DNA of 64,000 nt. Source: Sphingobacteriales bacterium. GTDB taxonomy: Bacteria; Bacteroidota; Bacteroidia; Sphingobacteriales; Sphingobacteriaceae. Below the pieces are notes generated by a model that saw nothing but the letters and a program-made list of their open reading frames with translations, was not told the origin of the DNA and ran no database searches. The stretch spans positions 124,001 to 188,000 of the forward strand of contig JACXVB010000001.1 of the NCBI GenBank assembly GCA_014763615.1, written 5' to 3'. The translations under genes were made by a program, and so were the position numbers. Below are positions 41,562 through 50,600 of this stretch, piece by piece. Position 1 is the first letter of the stretch. Each line of letters starts with the position of its first letter.

Positions 41562-42460
41562 TCTTCTTTTGTTTTCTGAAGATTAACCTGCATTTCTGAT
41601 AATGTTTGTCCGCCTTTAATGCCGAAATCCAAAGTTCTGATCGGGAATGGAATAGTAATATGATGTTGATCAAAAGCTTTCTTAATCATCATAATAGCTT
41701 GACTTTTGGCTTCTAAATAATTAATCTGCTCGGTAGATTTCAACCATATTCTAAGACTAAAATTGATAGAGCTATCTCCAAACTCGTCATAAAAAAACTC
41801 TATTTTTTTGCTTATATCTCTTAAATTTAAAGGCTCAACAGCTTTAAGGGTAATTTCTTTAACTCTTTCTAAATCATCACCATAAGAAACGCCAATATTG
41901 ATATCCAAACGCCTTCTACCTGTTGAGGTATAATTTTCAATAGTGTTTTGAAAAACCTGTTTATTGGGGATAATTAATCTTTGCCCTTGTAAAGTAATGA
42001 TGGTGGTATCTCTTAGATTAATCGCTTCAATTTTACCAATTTCTTGATTGATTTTCACTAAGTCATCCACATTAAATGGATGGCGAAAAGACATGAAAAT
42101 ACCCGACATAAAGTTGGCGGCAATATCCTGAAAAGCAAAGGCTAAGGCTAAACCTAAAATTCCGGCTCCGGTAAGTGCTGTAGTTACTGCTTTATCAAGA
42201 TTTAAAATATCTAATGTGGTAAAAATGGTAATGCCAATTCCAACAACATACATGAAAGAGGCGAAAAGTTTATTGATGGTTTCAAGCTGAGAGAACTTTC
42301 TAATCATTTTTAAGGAGTACCTCCTCAATAATTTGGATATAAAAATTCCCAATACTAAAACTATCGCAGCTAAGGCCAAGTTGGGTAAAAGTTTAATAAT
42401 GGCATCAACCCAAGAAATCAATTTCTCTGATAGGAGATCGTAAGCCTTAGTGAAATTCAT
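41558..42460 (-). CDS. Small-conductance mechanosensitive channel (MscS family)
   Basis: 300 residues with three N-terminal helices (about 18-40, 62-85, 90-110) followed by the pore helix TM3: AVTTALTGAGILGLALAFAF, with glycine and alanine packing, then QDIAANFMSGIFMSF. The cytoplasmic beta domain follows: HPFNVDDLVKI, INLRDTTIITLQGQRLIIPN, TSTGRRRLDINIGVSY. It releases solutes on hypo-osmotic shock. Single gene, 238 bases from the divergent DUF4920 gene. Confidence 0.93.
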   Translation of the reverse strand: MNFTKAYDLLSEKLISWVDAIIKLLPNLALAAIVLVLGIFISKLLRRYSLKMIRKFSQLETINKLFASFMYVVGIGITIFTTLDILNLDKAVTTALTGAGILGLALAFAFQDIAANFMSGIFMSFRHPFNVDDLVKINQEIGKIEAINLRDTTIITLQGQRLIIPNKQVFQNTIENYTSTGRRRLDINIGVSYGDDLERVKEITLKAVEPLNLRDISKKIEFFYDEFGDSSINFSLRIWLKSTEQINYLEAKSQAIMMIKKAFDQHHITIPFPIRTLDFGIKGGQTLSEMQVNLQKTKED

Positions 42461-42698
42461 AGCGGAGGATAATATATAAAATAATTAGCATTTGAGGGTG
42501 TGTTTTGAGTAAAACTCTGATGTTTAATCAATCAAATCAATTTTTAAATGATTTAGAAAGGCTAACGCAAAATCCAATTATTTCGTAGTAAGTATCAAAA
42601 TGATTGATTGTTAAGATTCGGTAATATTTTTATTGATTCGTAAAACTTGAGGATATTTATTGAGAAAATAACTCAATTTTGCAAATTAATTTAAGAAT

Positions 42699-43184
42699 AT
42701 GAAAAAATTGATACTATATATCATTCCTATCGCTTTGCTTTTTTCAGCTTGTGGACAAGGGAAAAAGACAGAACTTCGCGGACCCCAAACTATAAAAGGC
42801 TTAGTTTTTGGAGACTCTGTTTTAGATAATAATATCAGGAATGTAGATGCTTTGTATGCCATCATGCAAAAAAATCCAACCATGAAATTAAAGGTGAAAG
42901 GTGTAGTTGATGATGTTTGTAAGGAAAAAGGTTGTTGGTTAACCATGAAATTGCCTAATGGTGAAATCATGAGAGTGACTTTTAAGAATTATTCTTTTTC
43001 TGTTCCTCAAGCTATTAAAGGAAAAGAAATTGTAGTTGATGGTGAAGCAAAAGTAGATAGCATTTCTGTTGCAGACCAAAGGCATTATGCCAAAGATAGT
43101 GGCTTAAGTAAAGAGGATATTGATAAAATAACAACTGTTAAAAAGGTTTTAACTTTTGAGGCTAAGGGCGCCGTAGCTCTATAA
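42699..43184 (+). CDS. DUF4920 lipoprotein
   Basis: 161 residues. The lipobox is LLFSAC with Cys18, followed by GQGKK, so no surface-export signal. The core has VDALYAIMQKNPTMKLKVKG and the conserved VDDVCKEKGCWLTM with the Cys-x4-Cys-Trp motif, and FKNYSFSVP. These features match the DUF4920 family, an OB-like domain of unknown role found in Bacteroidota lipoproteins. The cysteine pair could bind a metal or form a disulfide; this is inference. Closed by a terminator at 43186. Confidence 0.85.
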   Translation: MKKLILYIIPIALLFSACGQGKKTELRGPQTIKGLVFGDSVLDNNIRNVDALYAIMQKNPTMKLKVKGVVDDVCKEKGCWLTMKLPNGEIMRVTFKNYSFSVPQAIKGKEIVVDGEAKVDSISVADQRHYAKDSGLSKEDIDKITTVKKVLTFEAKGAVAL

Positions 43185-43185
43185 A

Positions 43186-43216
43186 AAAAGGAGTGCTAAT
43201 AAGTAGCACCCCTTTT
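43186..43216 (+). terminator. Terminator after the DUF4920 gene
   Basis: AAAAGGAGTGCTA (43186-43198) pairs with TAGCACCCCTTTT (43204-43216) with one mismatch around a 5-base loop. Confidence 0.8.
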
Positions 43217-43281
43217 AATTAATTCTTATGATGGCAATTTTGATGAGTAAATTTCACTTACAATGGTTAAGCTAGAAAAGA

Positions 43282-44004
43282 TTATTCTCCAAAACGTTCA
43301 GCTACTTTCTCCCAATTCACCACATTCCAGAAGTTGGCAATATAATCAGTTCTTCTGTTCTGGTATTTTAAATAATAAGCGTGTTCCCAAACATCTAAAG
43401 CTAATAATGGGATTCCTTTATCAGCAGCAACATCCATTAAAGGGTTATCTTGGTTTGGCGTAGAGGTAATTTTTAATTTACCATCAGCAGCAATTAACCA
43501 AGCCCAACCAGAACCAAATCTTGTGGCTGCGGCACTTGAAAAAGTATCTTTAAATTTATCAAAAGTGCCAAATGATGCTTCAATAGCCTTCTTTAATTTA
43601 CCTGACGGCATTTTACCAGCATTTGGAGACATAGATTCCCAAAAGAAATTATGGTTATATGCACCGCCTCCATTGTTTCTGGCTTTCGCCGATAATTTTG
43701 AAACATTGGCAAAAAAATCATGCTCGTTATTGAAATTGATTTTCTCTGCAACAATAGCCTCATTTACATTTTTAATATAAGCTGTATGGTGCTTATTATA
43801 ATGAATTTCCATAGTTAAGGCATCAATTGATGGCTCTAAAGCGGCATAGCTGTAAGGTAATTTTATTTGAACGAATTGAAAAAAATCAGCGACTTTTTCG
43901 GTTGCGAAAAGGTTTTGTGTTTTTAGTAATGGAGCACCAATGGTAATTGCTGCAGTGGCAGTTAAAGTGTTTTGAAGAAATTTTCTTCTGCTTTTATTTT
44001 CCAT
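43282..44004 (-). CDS. Tat-exported superoxide dismutase, Mn-type second sphere
   Basis: 240 residues. A twin-arginine signal peptide (SRRKFLQNTLTATAAITIGA, about residues 5-24) precedes a complete Fe/Mn-SOD. Ligands: H68 in MEIHYNKHHTAY, H118 in YNHNFFWESM, D204 and H208 in LDVWEHAYYL. Second-sphere residues point to manganese: G114 where iron enzymes have Gln, and Q185 in PNQDNPL where iron enzymes have Ala. It would act in the periplasm. Last gene of the operon futalosine hydrolase, mqnD, sod (10 bases after mqnD). Tat export would allow folding and metal loading in the cytoplasm. Confidence 0.93.
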   Translation of the reverse strand: MENKSRRKFLQNTLTATAAITIGAPLLKTQNLFATEKVADFFQFVQIKLPYSYAALEPSIDALTMEIHYNKHHTAYIKNVNEAIVAEKINFNNEHDFFANVSKLSAKARNNGGGAYNHNFFWESMSPNAGKMPSGKLKKAIEASFGTFDKFKDTFSSAAATRFGSGWAWLIAADGKLKITSTPNQDNPLMDVAADKGIPLLALDVWEHAYYLKYQNRRTDYIANFWNVVNWEKVAERFGE

Positions 44005-44014
44005 AATGTTTTAT

Positions 44015-44845
44015 TTACGAGTTAAAATACAAATTTTGTTCCATCTTTTTAAAGATTCCTTTTTCAAAAGCTTGTTGAAATAAGGTGTTGATAGCTTTTT
44101 TACCTTCTTTGCCTAAATCTACGGAATATTTGTTAACATAAAGTTCTATATGCTGATACATAACCTTTTCATCCATTTCTTGGGCATAAGCTTTAATAAA
44201 AGGCAAAGCCGATTTGGGATTTGCGAAAGCAAACTCTACTGATTTTCTAATCAATCTATTTACTTTTTGTTGAATTTCTTCAGGTAAATTTCTTTTAATC
44301 ACAATTCCACCTAAAGGAATAGCACATTGGGTGCTTTCCTCCCAATATTCACCCAAATCTTTCACTTTCATCAAACCTTTATCCTGATAAGTAAAGCGGT
44401 TTTCGTGGATAATCAAGCCTAAATCAATTTCTTCATTTATTAATTTTTGCTCGATATCAGAAAATACCATCTCCACTTTATTTTGAAGATTAGGATAAGC
44501 TAAACTCAATAAAAAATTAGCCGTAGTATATTTCCCCGGAATACCAATTTTTAAATTCGGGTTGTTTAAATCCTGAGGTTTTTTACAAATCAACATCGGG
44601 CCTACGCCAAAACCTAAAGCACTTCCGGCATCTAGCAGAACATAGTCTTTAAGTGCATACGCAAATGCGTGATAACTGAGTTTGGTGATGTCTAAATCAG
44701 CATGAAAAGCTTTTTGATTCAGCGTTTCTACATCATCAAAAAGCACCTCAAATTCTAACCCTTCGGTATCTATTTTATGATGAATGAGGGCATCAAAAAT
44801 AAAAGTATCGTTAGGGCAAGGCGAAAAGCCTAAGGTTAGTTTCAT
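44015..44845 (-). CDS. mqnD: 1,4-dihydroxy-6-naphthoate synthase (futalosine pathway)
   Basis: 276 residues from ATG 44845, one base after the mqnB stop; a TTG start upstream would overlap mqnB and is rejected. The MqnD start is LTLGFSPCPNDTFIFDAL, then LDITKLSYHAFAYAL, DAGSALGFGVGPMLI and GIPGKYTTANFLL, a periplasmic-binding-protein fold used as an enzyme. It converts cyclic dehypoxanthine futalosine to 1,4-dihydroxy-6-naphthoate for menaquinone synthesis in the cytoplasm. MqnA, MqnE and MqnC are not in the window. Confidence 0.92.
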   Translation of the reverse strand: MKLTLGFSPCPNDTFIFDALIHHKIDTEGLEFEVLFDDVETLNQKAFHADLDITKLSYHAFAYALKDYVLLDAGSALGFGVGPMLICKKPQDLNNPNLKIGIPGKYTTANFLLSLAYPNLQNKVEMVFSDIEQKLINEEIDLGLIIHENRFTYQDKGLMKVKDLGEYWEESTQCAIPLGGIVIKRNLPEEIQQKVNRLIRKSVEFAFANPKSALPFIKAYAQEMDEKVMYQHIELYVNKYSVDLGKEGKKAINTLFQQAFEKGIFKKMEQNLYFNS

Positions 44846-44846
44846 T

Positions 44847-45488
44847 TTAAATTTTTTTGATATTGGCAATGAGCCAATCGTTTAAGGTTTTAACAGCCAA
44901 AGGGATGTTCCAGTTTTCACGATTTCTCTTTTCTACGTAATTTGATATCCCTCTGATTTGTATAGAGGGCACTTGAGCTTCTTCGCAAGCATAAAAAAAT
45001 GCGGCTCCTTCCATGCTTTCTACTGTGGGATTTAAGCGTTCTTGTATATTCTCTATGCTTTCCCTATTTCCATGTACCATGTTTACAGTAATACCCGTTA
45101 CTTTTCGTAACTCATCAGTAATCGAGGTGTTTTTGGTAGCAAAGAATGCTACTTCGCCCAAATTCATTTCCACTAAACTGATGAATTCTTCATCATCTTC
45201 AGCACCTAATTCAGCTAAAATATCTTCTCTAATTTCAACTAACTGACCAATTTTTATGTTTTTATAGAAGCTTCCAGCTACTCCGGCATTAATGGCTAAA
45301 TCAAAATTTTCTTTAGTTAAAGCCACACCTAAAGCATAAGCTGTAGCTACCATTCCCACTCCGGTAATCAAAATTTTAACTTCATTCGAATCGATTTTTA
45401 TCCATTCATCTGTGTTAAAATTAAAAGTATGATGTTTGATAAAAGGTTCAATCTCTTGATAAGTAGCGGCACAGAGTAAAATTTTCAT
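44847..45488 (-). CDS. mqnB: Futalosine hydrolase
   Basis: 213 residues from ATG 45488. A nucleoside phosphorylase/hydrolase fold: KILLCAATYQEIEPF, ILITGVGMVATAYALG, LAINAGVAGSF, VESMEGAAFFYACEE (the substrate-ribose Glu in MEGAA) and IQIRGISNYVEKRNR with the catalytic region. It cleaves hypoxanthine from futalosine to give dehypoxanthine futalosine. MTA/SAH nucleosidase is the nearest alternative, but direct linkage to mqnD one base downstream makes futalosine the likely substrate. First gene of the operon with mqnD and sod. Confidence 0.9.
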   Translation of the reverse strand: MKILLCAATYQEIEPFIKHHTFNFNTDEWIKIDSNEVKILITGVGMVATAYALGVALTKENFDLAINAGVAGSFYKNIKIGQLVEIREDILAELGAEDDEEFISLVEMNLGEVAFFATKNTSITDELRKVTGITVNMVHGNRESIENIQERLNPTVESMEGAAFFYACEEAQVPSIQIRGISNYVEKRNRENWNIPLAVKTLNDWLIANIKKI

Positions 45489-45543
45489 AAACAAATTTAG
45501 TTAAAGGTTTTCAAGTATGAATCATGGTTGTAAATCCTTTGAT

Positions 45544-45551
45544 TATATTTG
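45544..45551 (+). promoter_or_regulatory. -7 element upstream of the PTPS/QueD gene
   Basis: TATATTTG is an exact match to TAnnTTTG and ends 17 bases before ATG 45569. It rules in the short start and makes the TTG/ATG frames upstream at 45524 unlikely. The -33 element is not clear. Confidence 0.5.
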
Positions 45552-45568
45552 CGCTTTATTTGTCGAGA

Positions 45569-45982
45569 ATGATTTATATCACCAGAAAAGAGCATTTTAA
45601 CGCAGCGCACAAGCTGTACCGTGAAGATTGGAGTAAAGAAAAAAACGAAGAAGTTTTTGGAAGATGTGCTAATGCCAATTGGCATGGTCATAATTATGAT
45701 CTTTTTGTTACTATTAAAGGAGAAATTAATCCAGAAACGGGCTTTGTAATCGATTTAAAAGAGCTCAAAGATATCATCTTAAACCAGGTGGTAGATAAGC
45801 TCGACCATCGAAATTTAAATCTCGATGTTGATTTTATGAAAGGTAAAATGGCATCAACAGAGGTGTTGGCTATGGAAATTTGGAAACAATTAGCTCCAGA
45901 AATTAGTTCTAGAGGTGCTGCGCTTCATTGCATTAAATTGTATGAAACGGCAAATAATTATGTAGAATATTTTGGAGATTAA
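45569..45982 (+). CDS. 6-pyruvoyltetrahydropterin synthase / QueD family
   Basis: 137 residues from ATG 45569. Zinc ligands are His in [11 protein letters not shown] and two His in NWHGHNYDL; the catalytic Cys sits in [14 protein letters not shown]. Spacing Cys-x5-H-x-H resembles eukaryotic PTPS (FGKCNNPNGHGHNY) rather than classical QueD with Cys further upstream. Late residues [11 protein letters not shown] also match the family. The product would be either 6-carboxytetrahydropterin (queuosine) or 6-pyruvoyltetrahydropterin. FolE follows after 8 bases and provides the dihydroneopterin triphosphate substrate. Confidence 0.88.
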   Translation: MIYITRKEHFNAAHKLYREDWSKEKNEEVFGRCANANWHGHNYDLFVTIKGEINPETGFVIDLKELKDIILNQVVDKLDHRNLNLDVDFMKGKMASTEVLAMEIWKQLAPEISSRGAALHCIKLYETANNYVEYFGD

Positions 45983-45990
45983 AATTTAAG

Positions 45991-46605
45991 ATGAGTAAAA
46001 AAGCCGAGAATGGTTATCAAAAAATAGATCGTTACAATGAGGAAGTAATCAATGATATTGCTGCTCAGTACGAGAAAATATTATCCTCAATTGGTGAAAA
46101 TCCTAAAAGAGAGGGGTTATTAAAAACACCCGAGCGAGTTGCCAAAGCATTGCAATTTTTAACTCATGGATATGATTTGGATGCTGCTGAAATTTTAAAA
46201 TCAGCGATGTTTAAAGAAGATTACAGCCAAATGGTGATTGTTAAAGACATTGAGGTTTATTCGATGTGTGAACACCACATGTTACCATTTTTTGGGAAAG
46301 CTCATATCGCATATATTCCAAACGGACATATTGTTGGATTAAGTAAAATACCCAGGGTGGTGGATGCTTTTGCTCGCAGATTGCAAGTGCAAGAGCGTTT
46401 AACCAACGAAATTAGAGACTGTATCCAGAGTACTTTAAAACCTGCTGGCGTGGCTGTTGTGATAGAATGTAAACACATGTGCATGAGCATGAGAGGCATC
46501 CAAAAGCAAAACTCTGTAACTACTACTTCTGCTTTTACCGGCGAATTTGTGAACGAAAAAACCAGATCAGAATTTTTAAGATTAATTGCAGCTAATTTAG
46601 ATTAG
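45991..46605 (+). CDS. folE: GTP cyclohydrolase I, type IA
   Basis: 204 residues. Zinc and substrate residues are in [20 protein letters not shown] and [12 protein letters not shown]; family blocks [37 protein letters not shown] and [10 protein letters not shown] are complete. It makes dihydroneopterin triphosphate from GTP, the entry to folate, pterins and queuosine precursors. Co-transcribed with the PTPS/QueD gene, 31 bases ahead of fabD. Confidence 0.95.
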   Translation: MSKKAENGYQKIDRYNEEVINDIAAQYEKILSSIGENPKREGLLKTPERVAKALQFLTHGYDLDAAEILKSAMFKEDYSQMVIVKDIEVYSMCEHHMLPFFGKAHIAYIPNGHIVGLSKIPRVVDAFARRLQVQERLTNEIRDCIQSTLKPAGVAVVIECKHMCMSMRGIQKQNSVTTTSAFTGEFVNEKTRSEFLRLIAANLD

Positions 46606-46636
46606 TAAAAATTCTATAAACCAAAATTCAATTCTA

Positions 46637-47518
46637 ATGAAAGCATACGTATTTCCAGGTCAGGGTGCCCAATTTGTAGGCATGGGTAAAGATTTATATG
46701 AAAACTCAGCTTTAGCAAAAGAGCTTTTTCATCAAGCTAATGAGATTTTAGGTTTCTCCATAACGGATAGCATGTTTAACGGAACAGAGGAAGATTTAAA
46801 GGAAACTAAAGTAACTCAGCCCGCTATTTTTTTGCACTCAGTAATTTTAACCAAAGTTTTAGGTGCTGATTTTAAGCCTGATATGGTTGCAGGTCATTCA
46901 TTAGGCGAGTTTTCTGCGTTAGCTGCAGCCGGGGCTTTATCTTTTGAAGATGGATTAACCTTGGTTTCTAAAAGAGCCAATGCCATGCAGAAAGCTTGCG
47001 AAATACAACCCTCAACCATGGCCGCCGTTTTAGGTTTAGATGATTTTACGGTAGAAGATATTTGCCAAAGAGTGAGTGATGTTGTAGTACCCGCCAATTA
47101 CAATTGTCCTGGACAATTAGTGATTTCTGGAAGCATTGCCGGCGTTGATAAAGCCTGTGAGTTGCTTACTGCAGCCGGTGCAAAGAGAGCGATTAAATTA
47201 AATGTTGGTGGAGCTTTCCACTCGCCTTTAATGGAGCTTGCAAAAGTTGAATTAGAGGCGGCTATTGTAAACACAGAAATTAAGGAGCCTATTTGTCCCG
47301 TTTATCAAAATATTGATGCAAAGCCATATACTGATGTTGCCAGTATCAAACATAATCTGATTGCACAATTAACAGGCTCGGTTAAATGGACACAGACTAT
47401 GCAAAAAATGATAGAAGATGGGGCCTCAGAATTTATAGAAGTTGGACCCGGAAGCGTGTTGCAAGGTTTGGTAAAGAAAGTAAATCGGCAAATGCCAACT
47501 TCTAGCGCAAGTATTTAG
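46637..47518 (+). CDS. fabD: Malonyl-CoA:ACP transacylase
   Basis: 293 residues. Nucleophile Ser88 is in AGHSLGEFSALAAAG, the start YVFPGQGAQFVGMG is the oxyanion region, and the active-site His is in VGGAFHSPLM. C-terminal FIEVGPGSVLQGLVKK is family typical. It loads malonyl onto acyl carrier protein for fatty-acid elongation. Other fab genes are not adjacent. A perfect terminator follows. Confidence 0.95.
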   Translation: MKAYVFPGQGAQFVGMGKDLYENSALAKELFHQANEILGFSITDSMFNGTEEDLKETKVTQPAIFLHSVILTKVLGADFKPDMVAGHSLGEFSALAAAGALSFEDGLTLVSKRANAMQKACEIQPSTMAAVLGLDDFTVEDICQRVSDVVVPANYNCPGQLVISGSIAGVDKACELLTAAGAKRAIKLNVGGAFHSPLMELAKVELEAAIVNTEIKEPICPVYQNIDAKPYTDVASIKHNLIAQLTGSVKWTQTMQKMIEDGASEFIEVGPGSVLQGLVKKVNRQMPTSSASI

Positions 47519-47524
47519 ATATGT

Positions 47525-47554
47525 AAAGCAGGATAAAAATCCTGCTTTTTTTTG
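47525..47554 (+). terminator. Terminator after fabD
   Basis: AAAGCAGGAT (47525-47534) and ATCCTGCTTT (47539-47548) form a perfect 10-bp stem with a four-base loop and a T-run. Confidence 0.9.
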
Positions 47555-47620
47555 GCTCAGTTTTAGGTTCTCGTATTTAATCGTATATTTTGATTAGTTT
47601 TATCCAAAGCAAATATCTGA

Positions 47621-50600
47621 TTGAAAACTACTACTAAGATTCGTTGGCTTTTACTTGTTGTTACTATTGGGTTGTTTGCTACTTCTTTAACGGCGAGGTG
47701 GGCAGCCACCAAACTAGTTAATTTAAATGATATCGCAGATAAAATCAGCAACGATTTAGGCAAAAAAGAGCGTTTTATTTATGAATACATTAATAATAGC
47801 AACAATTTTAATCTCCTCAAAAAAGTAAGTTCTGATGCAGACCTTGCTATAAAAACCACCCAATACTTTAAAACAAAAAATATCTACTTTCAGATATTTA
47901 AAAATAATCAACTTACTTTTTGGTCTGATAACATTATTAGTGCTAACAATGTTCAAAGTTTAAAAGACGGAACCAGCTTTGTAGGCTATAATAACGGTTG
48001 GTATGAGGTGGTAAAAAAAAGTGACCATGATTTTACTGCCGCTTTTTTTATCCCCATAAAATCCAATTATCCTTATCAAAATAAGTATCTCAATAATGGT
48101 TTTAATGAAGATTTAATTATTGATAATACCATTGATATTGCCAGTTTAAAAGATGCGCAAGTTGCCGATATTAAAAATTTGGAAGGGCGTTATCTTTTTT
48201 CTATCAAGAAAAGCAATAGTAGCACTACTATTCCGTATAGTAAAATTGAAATCATGATGTGGACATTGGGTTTTATTACCTTATGTTTTCTGCTCAATAG
48301 TATTTGTAAATATTATGCGGATAAGGGCTATTCAGGGCAGGCGGCGGGGCTTTTAATCATCTGCTTTGCGCTGATTAGGTATTTAGGTTTAAGGTATCAT
48401 TTTCCGGAGGCTTTATACAGTTTAGAGTTGTTTAATCCAAGTATTTATGCCTCTAGTTTTTATTTTCCGTCTTTCGCTGATTTTTGCCTAAATATCATTG
48501 CCATTTTATGGGTAATTGTATTCATCCACAGCTATAAGAATAAAATATTTAGACATATAAAAAGTCCTTGGTTGGGTTATCCTATCCTCGTTTACGGCGC
48601 AATTTTCGTCATTTTCTTATCATACGCTTATTCTGATGTTTTCTTTGGGTTGATTTTCAACTCTAATATCAATTTTAAAGTCTCTAACCTCGTAAACTTA
48701 AATTGGCTCAGTTTTCTTGGAATTTTTATGTTGATGTTGGGTATTTTGAGTTATTACCTCGTCATTGATGTACTCATTACTTTTTCCTCGTTTATCAACA
48801 TCAAAACCAAAACTAAGCTCATTTTATTAGCACTATTATTTGTGGGCTATAATTTATATGGGATTTTTTACGATAGTTATTCGGTTTTTTTCATTCTCAT
48901 TTTTGCCTTAATTCTCATCATCGGGAGGTTAGTTTATCATTATCAAGGAAAAATAATTTTTCCGGCTTTATTGTTAATAGCGCTCATCTTTGCCACTTTG
49001 GTTTCTATTAAATTAACACGTTATGAAAACATCAAAGAGCTAGAAATTAGGAAAAGATTGGCTTTAAAACTTGAAGTAGCGGATGATCCTTATGCTATTG
49101 TATCATTTTATGACATAGAAAATGAGATTCCGTATGATAGCAGATTAAAGTATTTATTAGAAAACCCCGCAAAATATACGAGGGAGATTAATGCCCGATT
49201 TAACAATATTTACTTTGCTGGCTATTTAAATAAGTTTGATTATAAGGTTTACCTCTATAACAATGCTGATTCTTTAATTAATTCTAACCAAGGTGTGGCT
49301 TTAAGCAGCTATAAAGACAAGGTTGAACAAGGCTCCTTAAAGGTTTCAGAATATTTTTACAGGCTGAATAATACCTTCGGGAGTCAGAATTATTTTGCTA
49401 TTATTCCATTGAAAAGAGATAGCAGCAAACTAGGCACTTTAGTTCTTGATTTAAGCTCAAAAGAACTGCAAAAATACGGCTCATTTCCTCAACTTTTACA
49501 GAACGGAAAAATTGATCAACCCACTGATTTGGAAGAATATTCCTACGCATTTTATCAGGATAAAAGGTTAATAAACCAATATGGAAACTTTATTTATGAT
49601 CTTAAAAATCATGATTTCAATGGAGAGGTGAAAAACTTTGTTATCCTAAAAAAAGGGGGGTATGACCATGTGATTTACAAACCCAATAAGGATAATATCA
49701 TTGTTATTACCCACCCTTCAAATACATTTTGGAGAGAATTGGCCTCGCTCTCTTTTTTCTTCATCATCTTTCTGATTTTTGCCATGATCATGGTTTCTTA
49801 TAATTGGATTTGGAATGTTATTTCATCTTATCAACTCAATTTAAGAAGCCTCAGACTCAAATATTTTCTCAACAGTAACAAACTGCTTTACAAAACCAGG
49901 ATTCAAATTGCTTTGGTTTTGGCGGTGGTGAGTTCATTACTGATTATCGGAATCATCACCTTTTCCTACATCTCTATTCAATACAAAGACCAGCAAGAAG
50001 ATTTAATCAGAAATAAAATAAAGGTAATTACTGATACTTTTGAAGATAACATTTCTAAAGAATTACAAAATATCAGCGGCCAAGAAGACAACCTTTCTTT
50101 CGAAGAATTTTCTAGGATGTACAATACCAATTTAAACCTTTTTGATACTAAAGGGAAGTTACTGTTCTCCACACAATATAAAATTTATGCGGTAGGCTTG
50201 ATTGCGGATAGGATGGATCCAAATGCGTACATCAATTTGCACATGCGGCTAAAATCTGAATTTATACAGGATGAAAATATAGATAAACTGACTTATACCT
50301 CTGCATATATGCCGGTTAAAGATGATCAAAATAACGTTTTGGCTTATCTGCAATTACCATATTTCGCTAATCAAGATGATTATAACCAGAAGATTGGGAC
50401 TTTTTTAAACTTACTGATTAACATTTACGTTTTAGTTTTTGTGGCTGTTGGATTTTTTGCTTTTGTGGTAGCGAATCAAATAACCAGTCCGCTAAGTTTG
50501 ATTCAAGAAAGTATCGCTAAAACCATGATTGGTAAGAAAAACAAACCAATAGAGTGGAAAAGGAATGATGAGATTGGAAGCTTAATTAAGGAATATAATG

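Noticed and set aside
42520-42588. 22-codon frame in the mscS/DUF4920 gap
   Set aside because: Too short, no Shine-Dalgarno, and nothing beyond an AT-rich open frame supports it.
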